A stretch of 64,000 nt of DNA from Planctomycetota bacterium (GTDB lineage Bacteria > Planctomycetota > PLA2). Below the pieces are notes generated by a model, which saw only the letters and a list, made by a program, of their open reading frames with translations, made no database searches and had not been told where the DNA came from. Below, one piece after another: positions 1 to 8,109 of the stretch (positions within the stretch are counted from its first letter, which is position 1; each line of letters starts with the position of its first letter). Location of the stretch: NCBI GenBank assembly GCA_021776785.1, contig JAJFFF010000049.1, positions 1 through 64,000 of the forward strand, written 5' to 3'. A program made the translations under genes and the position numbers.

Positions 1-909
1 ACAACGCCTAAACATCAAACGCGCGACCCGAGAGCTGGGGGAAAGGGGGCCCTGTGTCATGCGATGCGGCAAGCGAACTGCGATCCGCAAAACAGCGAGC
101 GCGCGCGGCGCTCCGCGACGACTCGCTTGTTTTAGGTCTAGCAGCGAAGCCAAATGGTGTGGTCCGGGAAACGACGACGCCGGAATCGGTTCGAACGCGT
201 CTGGAATCGGCCCGCTGAAGCTGGTCACACTGAGCCGTTTGACTTCACGGAACACATCTTCCACGCCCTCAATCGCATGGGAAGTGCTTCCAAGCACGGC
301 CCTTGCGAGCTCCTGGACGCCATGATGAATGTGTCGGTACAACGCGGACGCCGCAAGCTCTACTGGCGTGCTCATATGAGCTACATTCAGGTCCGGCAAT
401 TCATCATCGGCGATCCGCTCGAGTTGCCCCTTGGCTAGGTTGCGCACCGAGTTGGCAAGTGATGCCCGAATTTTTTCGCCGCGCACGTCTATGGCGCGAG
501 ACATTTCCGCGGCGTCTGCCATTGAACCCGCGATGATGAACATTAGCGTGGCGGAGATACTCGGTGGGACTTCAGAAGGTGACAGCGTAGTAGTTTGGCC
601 GGTTTGGCCTGCTAGCTTTCCAGCGTTGTGTATCAGCTGATGGGCCGATCCGGCGACGAACGCCGAAGCTGCCCGATCATGGTTCGAGCGTGAAACTACA
701 AGCGCTTCGTACGTATGCGCAATCACCTTCATCTGGGCGGTAATTGTGGCAATTTCGGCAACCTGCCCCGAGGCCTCCGCGCGAAGACGGACGCGTGCTG
801 CCGCAATCGTCGCGTGCGCTTTCGTTAGTTCCTCTGGCAGTCGCGCGACATCTAGCTCGGGGAACGGACGCGCTCTCTGGATCAGTGATCGAGTATCGGG
901 ATCATACAT
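1..909 (-). CDS. Hypothetical protein, 3' end beyond window
   Basis: An uninterrupted reading frame of 303 codons runs from an ATG at 909 down to base 1 without a stop, so the gene continues past the window edge. The start overlaps the stop of the upstream gene in the string ATGTATGA, which indicates translational coupling. The first 230 or so residues look like a real soluble, mostly helical protein (for example the stretches AEIATITAQMKVI and HHGVQELARAVLG). The last 60 codons are richer in Arg and Pro and less convincing. There is no signal peptide or membrane segment. I do not recognise the family. It probably works with the product of the gene at 902-1693. Confidence 0.6.
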   Translation of the reverse strand, partial: MYDPDTRSLIQRARPFPELDVARLPEELTKAHATIAAARVRLRAEASGQVAEIATITAQMKVIAHTYEALVVSRSNHDRAASAFVAGSAHQLIHNAGKLAGQTGQTTTLSPSEVPPSISATLMFIIAGSMADAAEMSRAIDVRGEKIRASLANSVRNLAKGQLERIADDELPDLNVAHMSTPVELAASALYRHIHHGVQELARAVLGSTSHAIEGVEDVFREVKRLSVTSFSGPIPDAFEPIPASSFPGPHHLASLLDLKQASRRGAPRALAVLRIAVRLPHRMTQGPLSPSSRVARLMFRRC

Positions 910-1693
910 CGTCGTGTTCGAGGCAATCGAGCGCTGCTAGCGCTAGGTTGGCCAGTTTTTCTAGATGCTCACGCGTGCCCTCAAGTTCGAGCACTTCCGC
1001 GCGGCGTTTGCTTCTGTCACCCTCGACAACGTTCTCGTACCCCTTGAAGAGAACTGGGAGACCGCCCGCCGGAAGCGTGGCATCGTCGATGGTGACAGAC
1101 ACTCGATACGCGCGCGCTCTCGACCAAATTAGGCGCTCAACAGCGAACTCGGCGTCAATGTTCGAGTTTCCTGCGATTAACGTGGACACTGCCTGCGTGA
1201 GTTCGTTATCGCGGATCCCGGATTGATAGCTCGCGATCTCCGGCCAGACTTCGTTTCGGACGACATCTCTCGGAGAGGTTGTGGCCTTCTCCTCACAGAT
1301 CATCGCGCGGAGGACCTCCTGAGATTCGGGCTCGATTTGAACAATAAGGCCATCGCACCCTTTCGCTGCATGCTGCATGTGCGGCGGCGCGATGAGATCT
1401 CCGTCGAATTCGCGGTGCGCAGCAATCCAGGCGACAACCTGAAACACCCAGCCGTCTCTGTGGAATGGCTTTGCGCCCTCAGGAACCGCGAGTAGCTGGC
1501 GAGCGCCGGCGAACGCACTTCCGGCGGGGGCGAGATTGTGGTGTCCAGTGTCGCGTAAGATCCTCGCGACGTGCATCGATTGGCCCAGGGCAACTCTGGC
1601 GACCAGTGCGGCAAGTTGGTCAGCATCGCAGATCGACCAACGTCTGCCAGACCAGCAGGTCTTGTTTTCGATCTTTTTGGATGTAATCGGCAC
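902..1693 (-). CDS. Hypothetical protein, possible PD-(D/E)xK nuclease-like
   Basis: I place the start at GTG 1693 because the frame upstream of it overlaps the lipoprotein gene that ends at 1710 and reads as low-complexity Ser/Arg sequence. This gives about 263 residues. Residues 83-136 have the layout of a PD-(D/E)xK core: a helix FQVVAWIAAH, then DGLIV (Asp114), then MICEEKAT (Glu134-x-Lys136), followed by a helical region with VWPEIASYQSG. That spacing is typical of restriction-endonuclease-like folds, but the family is not identified and this is inference. The C-terminal 80 residues are charged and helical. Codon use appears less GC-biased than in the housekeeping genes that follow, so transfer is possible. 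It is coupled to the downstream partner by an 8-base overlap. Confidence 0.6.
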   Translation of the reverse strand: MPITSKKIENKTCWSGRRWSICDADQLAALVARVALGQSMHVARILRDTGHHNLAPAGSAFAGARQLLAVPEGAKPFHRDGWVFQVVAWIAAHREFDGDLIAPPHMQHAAKGCDGLIVQIEPESQEVLRAMICEEKATTSPRDVVRNEVWPEIASYQSGIRDNELTQAVSTLIAGNSNIDAEFAVERLIWSRARAYRVSVTIDDATLPAGGLPVLFKGYENVVEGDRSKRRAEVLELEGTREHLEKLANLALAALDCLEHDDV

Positions 1694-1709
1694 CGAGTTC
1701 GTTCCGCGA

Positions 1710-2789
1710 TCAGCGCTCAGCGAATGCCGGCTTGTCGCGCTCGCCCGGCTTGAAGTCGGCGTAGAACTTTTCGCGGACGCGCGGCCACCACGCCTTCCAG
1801 GCATCGGCGTCGCGGTTGAATTGCACTTCGGTCAGGTATTGCAGGGCGCCAAAAATCGACGTGTCGATCATGCGATCGCCGCGCAGCTTCTCGATCAGCG
1901 CGTCGACGGCGGCGGTGCGTTGCCCGGCCTCGACTAGGCCGGTCGCGGTGAGCAGGTGTGTCGCCGCGCGCTTGTCCACCGCTTGTTGGATTCGTTTGAC
2001 CGGGTCATCCGCCAAATGCTCGAAGCCGGGGCGGAACGAACGCACGGTCGCGCGCGTGATCTTGATCGCGTCCCAGCGATTGAGGCCGCCCACTTCCAGC
2101 ACCGACGGGCGCAACGTTCCGGACACGGTGTACGTCCGAAAGCCGTCCAGACCTTGATCGTTGTCCAACATGCCCAAGTCGAGGACGAGCTCGGTCTCGC
2201 CGTCGGGTTCCAACGCCACGTCGGCGGGGACGTGGCGATACACGCGGCGGCGCACGGCCACGACTTGGGCGTTTGTGTCGTACGAGCGGCGCGTGACGTC
2301 GAGCGAAAACAAGCTGCCGCTGCTGCCGCGCGTCGCCCCGGCGATCTTGATCGGCTTGCCGGAGACGTTTTTGAGGCGCACGCGCACGCGCACCGGCTCG
2401 CCGAACTGCATCGGGTCTTTTTCGGCGCCGATGGACGCCTCCAACGTGTCCAAACGGAGGACTTCCGTGTTCGCGCGCTGGATCAGACCTTGGAGTGCTT
2501 TTTTGTGTTCGTCGCCGGGTCGCAACGCGAGTGCTTGATACGCGCGCTGCAACGCGGGCTCGTAGACGCCGTCCTTGACCAACTGGTCGAGCTGGCGCAA
2601 CTCCTCGTCAAACCACTCCTTGGGCTTGGTCTTGAAATAGCGCGGCTCGTTGGTCGCGGTCTTGTTGCTCTCCGGTGTGATCACGATACGGTTGGCATCG
2701 GGAGTCGTGGCCGGAGCGGACCGCGACGGACCGCAACTCACCGCGCAAACGGCGAGAATGGTGCCCAAGAAAAGAACGGGGAGCCTCAT
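1710..2789 (-). CDS. Predicted lipoprotein
   Basis: The protein is about 359 residues from the ATG at 2789. That start gives a clean lipoprotein signal peptide, MRLPVLFLG through AVSC, with the lipidated Cys near residue 19. An ATG 30 bases upstream would spoil the short charged N-region. The mature part begins with a Ser/Thr/Pro-rich linker, then a helical region around ALQRAYQALALRPGDEHKK that resembles a single TPR-like repeat. A beta-rich central domain follows (VRVRVRLKNVSGKPIKIAG), like an immunoglobulin-type or late-embryogenesis-like fold, and then a helical C-terminus. The function is unknown; it should be attached to a membrane facing the periplasm. It lies downstream of rpsA, but a strong hairpin covers its start codon, so it may be transcribed separately or its translation may be controlled. 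Confidence 0.8.
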   Translation of the reverse strand: MRLPVLFLGTILAVCAVSCGPSRSAPATTPDANRIVITPESNKTATNEPRYFKTKPKEWFDEELRQLDQLVKDGVYEPALQRAYQALALRPGDEHKKALQGLIQRANTEVLRLDTLEASIGAEKDPMQFGEPVRVRVRLKNVSGKPIKIAGATRGSSGSLFSLDVTRRSYDTNAQVVAVRRRVYRHVPADVALEPDGETELVLDLGMLDNDQGLDGFRTYTVSGTLRPSVLEVGGLNRWDAIKITRATVRSFRPGFEHLADDPVKRIQQAVDKRAATHLLTATGLVEAGQRTAAVDALIEKLRGDRMIDTSIFGALQYLTEVQFNRDADAWKAWWPRVREKFYADFKPGERDKPAFAER

Positions 2790-2800
2790 GGAGGCTCCCC
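2778..2800 (-). terminator. Perfect hairpin around a start codon, terminator-like
   Basis: Two 10-base arms (GGGGAGCCTC and GAGGCTCCCC) flank a 3-base loop. On the minus strand the hairpin lies between the rpsA stop (2837) and the lipoprotein gene, contains that gene's ATG (2789-2787), and is followed by the T-rich stretch GTTCTTTTCTT. It could terminate the rpsA transcript, hide the lipoprotein start codon, or do both. Confidence 0.55.
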
Positions 2801-2836
2801 GATAACCATGCGGAATCATGAACGCGTCACCCGCCG

Positions 2837-4816
2837 CTATTTACCCTCGGACTTGGGCTCCTCGGGCTCCGCGTCAGCGGCCGGTTCCGGTGCCGCTTCC
2901 GGCGCGGGTTCCGGTGTCGCTTCCGGTGTCGCTTCTTGGGCCGGGGCGGCCTCTTCGGCCGGCGCGGTCTCCTCAGCCGGTGCGGCTTCGTCGACAGGTG
3001 CCGCTTCTTCGACCGGCGCGGCTTCTTCCGCCGCGGCCTCTTCGACCGGCGCCGCCTTCTCGGCCGGCGCTTCCGCGGCGGCTTCAGGCTTCGCGGCGCC
3101 GTCCGGCAACACCGTGTTGGTGCCCGGCTTCGTCGGCGTGCCGTCCTCGTCCTTGAGCAGACTCAAGCCGATCTTGCGATCGTCGGCGTCCACCTTGAGC
3201 ACGGTGACTTCGACCTGATCCCCGACCGCCACGACCTCGTCGGGCGACTGGATTTTTTTGGTCGAAAGTTCGGACACGTGCAGCAGGCCTTCCAAGTTCG
3301 GCTCCAACTGGACGAACACGCCGAAGTTGGTGACCTTGGTGACCGTTCCGATGACGACGTCGCCGATCTTGTAGCGCTCGGCGATCTCGGTCTTCCACGG
3401 ATCATCGAGCAACTGCTTCATGCCGAGCGAGACGCGCTTCTTGTCGCGGTCGACGTTGAGCACGACGGCGTGTACCTCGTCGCCCTCGTTCACAAGCTCG
3501 CTGGGATGCGTGACCTTTTTGGTCCAGCTCATGTCGGAGATGTGCAACAGACCGTCGATGCCCTCTTCGAGCTCGACGAACGCGCCGTAGTTGGTGAGGT
3601 TGCGCACTTTGCCGCCGACCTCGGTTCCCGGAGGGTATTTCTCTTCGACGAGATCCCACGGGTTGACCTCGGCCTGCTTCATGCCCAAGCCGATTTCTTG
3701 TTTGTCTTTATCGATCTCGAGGATGACGACCTCGACCTCGTCGTCAACGGACACCACCTCGGACGGGTGGTTGACGCGACGCGTCCAGCTCATCTCCGAG
3801 ACGTGGACGAGGCCTTCGAGGCCGTTTTCAAGCTGCACGAACGCGCCGTAGCTCGTGACGTTCGTCACTTTGCCACGCACCTTGCTGCCGACCGGGTAAC
3901 GAAGTTCGATCTCGTCCCACGGTGAGGGCTGACGCTGCTTGAGTCCGAGCGCGATGCGCTCTTTTTCGCGATCGACGCGCAACACCATGACTTCCACGTC
4001 CTGGTCGATGGAGACGACCTCGGACGGGTGGTTGATGCGGGTCCACGACATGTCGGTGATGTGGAGCAAGCCGTCGATGCCGCCCAGGTCCACGAATGCG
4101 CCGAAGTCGGCGATGTTTTTGACCACGCCGCGGCGGATCTCGCCTTCCTGGATCGTTTCGAGCAACTGCTTCTTGGCCGCTTCGCGTTGTTCTTCCACGA
4201 GGCGACGGCGCGAGACCACGATGTTCATGCGCTGCTCATCGATCTTGATGATGCGCGCTTCGATCTCACGACCGATGAACTCGGAGATATCCGCCGTACG
4301 ACGCAGCGAGACTTGGCTCGCCGGCAAGAACACCGGCACGCCGACATCGACGAGCAGGCCGCCCTTGATCTTGCGCTGCACCATGCCGCGGACGACGTCG
4401 CCCTCGTTGTGGGTGCGCAGGATCTCGTTCCACGCGCGGATGCGATCCGCTTTGCGCTTGGACAGGCGAATCATGCCAGTCGTGTCTTCGATTTCGTCGA
4501 GGAGAACCTCGATTTCATCGCCGATGTCCACGTCCGCGTTCTCGCCCCACTCCTGGAGCGGGATCACGCCCTCGGACTTGTAGCCGATGTCCACGATCAC
4601 TTCGTCGTTGACCACGTTCAACACGCGGCCCTTGAGGATCGTGTCCGGCTCGAACTCCTTGACCGACTCTTCGTAAACCTTCTCGACGGCCTCGCTATCC
4701 ATTCCCTCGAATGCTTCCGCGACCTTGTCTTCCAACTCTTGGTTGGGGAGGTCGTACTTTCGTACGACGTCAATTCCTTTGACCATTTTTGTTCGACTCT
4801 CTTTAGCGGGGGCCAT
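2837..4816 (-). CDS. rpsA: 30S ribosomal protein S1
   Basis: S1 binds mRNA on the small ribosomal subunit and helps initiation. Six S1/OB-fold domains in a row are visible from about residue 60 to 540, with the repeated signatures YGAFVxLxxGxxGLxHxSxMSW and HPSEVV. The last 100 residues are a low-complexity acidic tail of AAPxEEA-type units, about 15 or more short repeats of Ala, Pro and Glu, after a short linker. The total of 659 residues is longer than the usual 550-560 because of this tail. The start is either ATG 4816 or ATG 4786; the second has a purine-rich AGAGAG stretch ahead of it and I cannot choose firmly. It lies 39 bases downstream of cmk, the classic cmk-rpsA order. Confidence 0.97.
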   Translation of the reverse strand: MAPAKESRTKMVKGIDVVRKYDLPNQELEDKVAEAFEGMDSEAVEKVYEESVKEFEPDTILKGRVLNVVNDEVIVDIGYKSEGVIPLQEWGENADVDIGDEIEVLLDEIEDTTGMIRLSKRKADRIRAWNEILRTHNEGDVVRGMVQRKIKGGLLVDVGVPVFLPASQVSLRRTADISEFIGREIEARIIKIDEQRMNIVVSRRRLVEEQREAAKKQLLETIQEGEIRRGVVKNIADFGAFVDLGGIDGLLHITDMSWTRINHPSEVVSIDQDVEVMVLRVDREKERIALGLKQRQPSPWDEIELRYPVGSKVRGKVTNVTSYGAFVQLENGLEGLVHVSEMSWTRRVNHPSEVVSVDDEVEVVILEIDKDKQEIGLGMKQAEVNPWDLVEEKYPPGTEVGGKVRNLTNYGAFVELEEGIDGLLHISDMSWTKKVTHPSELVNEGDEVHAVVLNVDRDKKRVSLGMKQLLDDPWKTEIAERYKIGDVVIGTVTKVTNFGVFVQLEPNLEGLLHVSELSTKKIQSPDEVVAVGDQVEVTVLKVDADDRKIGLSLLKDEDGTPTKPGTNTVLPDGAAKPEAAAEAPAEKAAPVEEAAAEEAAPVEEAAPVDEAAPAEETAPAEEAAPAQEATPEATPEPAPEAAPEPAADAEPEEPKSEGK

Positions 4817-4855
4817 TCCGCAAAACGATCAGCGCATGCGCCAACCGTTGTCGCC

Positions 4856-5515
4856 CTACGATGGAGTCGCCTCCTTGCGGAGACGTTGACGCACCAGCGC
4901 CGTGATTTGTTCCACCACCTCTTCGATGGTTAGGGAACTTGTATCGATCGCCACGGCATCGTCGCAACGAAGCAGTGGGCTGTCTTCTCTTGAACTGTCC
5001 ATGTGATCGCGTTTGGCGATGCGATCTTCATACTCGTCCACTTTCATTTCCGGGTACTGGCGGTTGCGCCGACGCGCGCGCTCGATCAGCGACGCGCTCA
5101 GGTAAACCTTGAGCGGCGCGTTTGGAAACACGACCGAACCGATGTCGCGCCCCTCGGCGACGAGCTTGCCGGTCATCTCGCGTTGCAGTTGCTGCACGAC
5201 GCGTCGGACGGCGGGCACGGCCGCAACACGGCTCACGTCCGCGGTCACTTCGGCATCCCGGATCGTGCCCGTCACATCGCGCCCGTGTACGACGTACTGC
5301 TCCCCACTCATCACCAAGCCGCGGGCGGCTTCCGCCATGCCCTGCTCATCGCGATCGCGCGCGTTTTCGAGGTGGAGGTACGCCGTCACGGCGCGGTACA
5401 TCGCACCGGTATCGACGTAACGAAAGCCCTCGAGGCGCGCGGCGACTTGCCGGGCCACGGTGCTCTTGCCGGCGCCTGCCGGGCCGTCGATCGCGACTAC
5501 GAATGCGGGGGACAT
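4856..5515 (-). CDS. cmk: Cytidylate kinase
   Basis: Cmk phosphorylates CMP and dCMP with ATP in the cytoplasm. The P-loop GPAGAGKST lies within the first 20 residues from ATG 5515. The nucleotide-binding region contains YVDTGAMYRA, and EGRDIGSVVFP marks the conserved CMP-binding segment. The LID-like arginine cluster RARRRNRQ follows. A length of about 219 residues fits the family. The frame is open upstream to ATG 5539 and GTG 5578. I prefer 5515 because it places the P-loop at the usual distance from the N-terminus, although no start has an ideal ribosome-binding site. It is followed by rpsA. Confidence 0.95.
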   Translation of the reverse strand: MSPAFVVAIDGPAGAGKSTVARQVAARLEGFRYVDTGAMYRAVTAYLHLENARDRDEQGMAEAARGLVMSGEQYVVHGRDVTGTIRDAEVTADVSRVAAVPAVRRVVQQLQREMTGKLVAEGRDIGSVVFPNAPLKVYLSASLIERARRRNRQYPEMKVDEYEDRIAKRDHMDSSREDSPLLRCDDAVAIDTSSLTIEEVVEQITALVRQRLRKEATPS

Positions 5516-5632
5516 AAGGAATGAGGCGTCGGTCTCCATCCGCAGAACGGAACCCGGGGCCAGCCCGGTATTCTCCACGCCTCCTGGGGCCGAATCAAGC
5601 CGTCCTCGCCGCTCCCGGCCCCAAATCCGGCT

Positions 5633-6568
5633 CTATGCGAATTTTTTGAGGTCGAGGCTGTCGTTTTGGGCGACGAGGTAGACCCCGTAGCGCGTCCAGT
5701 CGCCCAGCGTGATGAACTCGCCCGAGCGGTTGTCGGGCAGATCCACGCGGTAGCGCGCGGCGCGATGGACGTGACCGCACAGCACGGTGTCGTGGCCGTC
5801 GAGCAAGTGGCTTCGAATCGAGGAGAAATCAATCGCTTTCTCCCAGAGCGATTTTTGGGCGACCGCGCGGGCGCTGAGTCGGCGATAACCCTGCGACAAG
5901 AAACTCGAGAGGCCGAGCGGCATGTGGGATAGCGCCATCCGGACCGGCGTGGAGCGTCCGATGCCGCGCGCGCGCCGATACGCGTGGTCGCCGGTGCAAA
6001 ACAGATCGCCGTGTGAGAGGTAGATCGTCTTGCCGCCCGCCTGAATCGTCATCGCTTCCGGGAGTCGCCGCGGCGGCGGCCCACCGTTCACGCGCGCATC
6101 GAAGTTGAAGTCGCGGTTGCCCGCAATGTATTGCATCTCGATGCCGCGGTGCGTGACCTCGCGGATCTTTTCAATCACCGGGATCACGTAGCTCAGCTTG
6201 GCTTGTTTGTGCCCCACCCAGATGTCGAAGATGTCGCCGAGCAAAAACAATCGATCCGCGTTGTTCTCCATCACCATGTCGAGAAAACGCAGGAAGCGAT
6301 CCGTCACGTCGGGCCGGTCTTCCGAGATGTGCACGTCGGAGGCGAAGTAGTCGATGCCGGAACCGGTGCGACCGTTCGCGTGCGCTCCGTTGCTGGTGCG
6401 ACCGTTCGGCATTCCGTTCGATGCGCCGTTGCGGACGTGCCCGTTCATCCCGTTTTGCGGGAGGCCCCCGGCGTTACGGGCGTTGTTGCCGTTGTTCTCG
6501 TGCTCGCCGCGCGCGTCGTCGCGAGCGGGGCCGTGATCGCCCGGGGCGTTGGTGCCGGCGTCACTCAT
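5633..6568 (-). CDS. lpxH: LpxH-like UDP-2,3-diacylglucosamine hydrolase
   Basis: This calcineurin-like metallophosphoesterase is expected to cleave UDP-2,3-diacylglucosamine to lipid X in lipid A synthesis. The metal-binding motifs are in order: ASDVHI (residues around 80), LLGDIFDIW, AGNRDFNF, LSHGDLF and CGHVHRA. The LpxH-type GDWTRYGVYL follows at the end. The start ATG 6568 overlaps the stop of the upstream regulator gene as ATGA. The first 75 residues are an unusual low-complexity stretch rich in Asn, Gly and Arg (several NGxxNG units) that is not part of the enzyme fold. The lpxH assignment rests on the motif set; another LpxH-type phosphoesterase is possible. Confidence 0.8.
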   Translation of the reverse strand: MSDAGTNAPGDHGPARDDARGEHENNGNNARNAGGLPQNGMNGHVRNGASNGMPNGRTSNGAHANGRTGSGIDYFASDVHISEDRPDVTDRFLRFLDMVMENNADRLFLLGDIFDIWVGHKQAKLSYVIPVIEKIREVTHRGIEMQYIAGNRDFNFDARVNGGPPPRRLPEAMTIQAGGKTIYLSHGDLFCTGDHAYRRARGIGRSTPVRMALSHMPLGLSSFLSQGYRRLSARAVAQKSLWEKAIDFSSIRSHLLDGHDTVLCGHVHRAARYRVDLPDNRSGEFITLGDWTRYGVYLVAQNDSLDLKKFA

Positions 6569-7926
6569 GCATCGCCGTCCCGGATATCTAGTTCGCGCAT
6601 CTTCTCCCATAGGTTCTTACGAGAGATCCCCAAGATCTTGGCCGTGTTCGCACGATGGCCACCCGTGTGCTTTAAGACACGCCGAATGTGGTGGCTCTCG
6701 GCGGCCCGTAAGACGTCGCGCAAAACGCGCTCGATCGGACCGTCGTCGGTGAATTCCGGCTTCTTGGTGTTCGGAACGGCCCGCACGAGATGATCGGCGG
6801 CCAGGTCGTCGGATTTCCCCGCCATCGCGATGGCGCGCCGCACGGCGTTCTCGAGCTCGCGCACGTTGCCCGGCCACGAGTGGGCCTCTAAGGCCGCGCG
6901 CGTCTCCGCACTGAGGCGGTAGGTGCGATCTTTGGCATAGAGCGAGACGAAGTGATCCACAAGTATAGAAACGTCGCCCGGACGATTTCGCAGCGGCGGA
7001 AGATGGATCGGGATCACATGTAAGCGGTGATAGAGGTCTTCGCGGAACTCGCCGTCCTCGACCGCGCCCGCCAAATCGATCTTTGTGGCGGCGACTACAC
7101 GCACGTCGAGTTGGATCGTGCGCTCGCCGCCGAGCCGCTCCAAGTTGCGTTCTTGCAACACGCGCAGCAGTTTGACCTGCGTTTCAACCGGAACGTCGTC
7201 AATGTCGTCGAGAAACAACACGCCGCCGTTCGCTCGTTCAAATCGACCGAGCTTGGTCGCCTTCGCGTCTGTAAAAGCGCCCTTCTCGTGCCCGAAAATC
7301 TCGTCTTCCAGCAGGGTCTGCGGAAACCCCGAGCACGACAGCACCACAAAAGGTGCGCCCGCGCGCGGACTCAGCTCATGGAGCATCTTGGCGACGAGTT
7401 CCTTGCCGGTCCCCGTCTCCCCCGTGATCAGCACGTCCTCTTCGCTGTCAGAGACCGTGCGGATGAGGTCTAAGACCTTCTGCATCGAGTCGCTGTCGCC
7501 CACGATGCTGGCGCGCGCCTTGTCCCGTCCAACCTCGGTCCGAAGTTTGGTGTTTTCGGATTTTAGGCGGCGAAACTCCTCGAGCTTTTTGACACGCCGG
7601 GTGATGTCGTCGTTAAAAAACGGCTTTAGAACGTAGTCATACGCCCCGTGCCGGATGGCTTCGACAGCCGTCTCAATGGTGCCGTGGCCGGTGATCACCA
7701 GCACTTCTAAGGACGCGTCCAGGCTCTTGGCCGCCTTGAGGAGTTGGATTCCGTCCATTCCCGGCATCCGGATATCGGTGATGAGTAAGTCGAAGCGCGC
7801 TGCGGAGAGCTCGCTGTGCGCCGCTTTGCCGTCATGAACCGTCGTCACGTCATGGCCTGCCTCCTCTAGGTCGTCGCGCAGCGTGACGGCAATGCTGCGC
7901 TCGTCATCGGCGAGCAGGACTTTCAT
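6565..7926 (-). CDS. NtrC-family sigma-54-dependent response regulator
   Basis: The domain order is receiver (1-120), AAA+ sigma-54 activation domain (about 140-370) and Fis-type helix-turn-helix (about 405-450). The receiver keeps the acidic pocket DDE, the phosphoacceptor in ITDIRMPG and the Lys of VLKPF. The AAA+ domain has Walker A GETGTGKE. Two key spots differ from consensus: the sigma-54 contact loop reads GAFTDA rather than GAFTGA, and Walker B reads LFLDDID rather than LFLDEI. The Thr of the loop is retained, so it may still activate sigma-54 holoenzyme. It is divergent from the histidine kinase at 8110, with a 183-base shared control region, and overlaps the lpxH-like gene by ATGA. 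Confidence 0.93.
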   Translation of the reverse strand: MKVLLADDERSIAVTLRDDLEEAGHDVTTVHDGKAAHSELSAARFDLLITDIRMPGMDGIQLLKAAKSLDASLEVLVITGHGTIETAVEAIRHGAYDYVLKPFFNDDITRRVKKLEEFRRLKSENTKLRTEVGRDKARASIVGDSDSMQKVLDLIRTVSDSEEDVLITGETGTGKELVAKMLHELSPRAGAPFVVLSCSGFPQTLLEDEIFGHEKGAFTDAKATKLGRFERANGGVLFLDDIDDVPVETQVKLLRVLQERNLERLGGERTIQLDVRVVAATKIDLAGAVEDGEFREDLYHRLHVIPIHLPPLRNRPGDVSILVDHFVSLYAKDRTYRLSAETRAALEAHSWPGNVRELENAVRRAIAMAGKSDDLAADHLVRAVPNTKKPEFTDDGPIERVLRDVLRAAESHHIRRVLKHTGGHRANTAKILGISRKNLWEKMRELDIRDGDA

Positions 7927-7955
7927 GGAGCGCCGACCTTACCGACGCGCCCCCT

Positions 7956-7971
7956 GTGGCGCAAGCGCCAC
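7956..7971. promoter_or_regulatory. Inverted repeat in divergent control region
   Basis: GTGGCG and CGCCAC flank CAAG, 30 bases upstream of the regulator start at 7926 and about 140 bases before the histidine kinase start at 8110. It could be an operator for one of the two divergent NtrC-type regulators or an RNA hairpin in the leader. I found no convincing sigma-54 promoter (GG-N10-GC) in this interval. Confidence 0.3.
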
Positions 7972-8109
7972 GCCCCTTAAGAACCCCTCAGAATGGCAGA
8001 TTCGGGGCCCCTTGCCGGAAAAACGATGCGTCGTCTCGACATGATGCGATCCGTAGACATCGGTGTTTCAGAGACGCAACGGGCGGCGTCGATAGGTCTC
8101 TGCTTAGTT

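Noticed and set aside
185..200. GGTTCGAA string as a possible tRNA T-loop
   Set aside because: No tRNA arms around it, and it is inside the open minus-strand frame.
1956..3218. Plus-strand frame of 420 codons
   Set aside because: Antisense to the lipoprotein and rpsA genes; His/Arg/Ala-rich composition typical of shadow frames in GC-rich DNA.
7994..8016. TGGCA...TTGC sequence like a sigma-54 promoter
   Set aside because: The GG and GC elements are 17 bases apart rather than 10.
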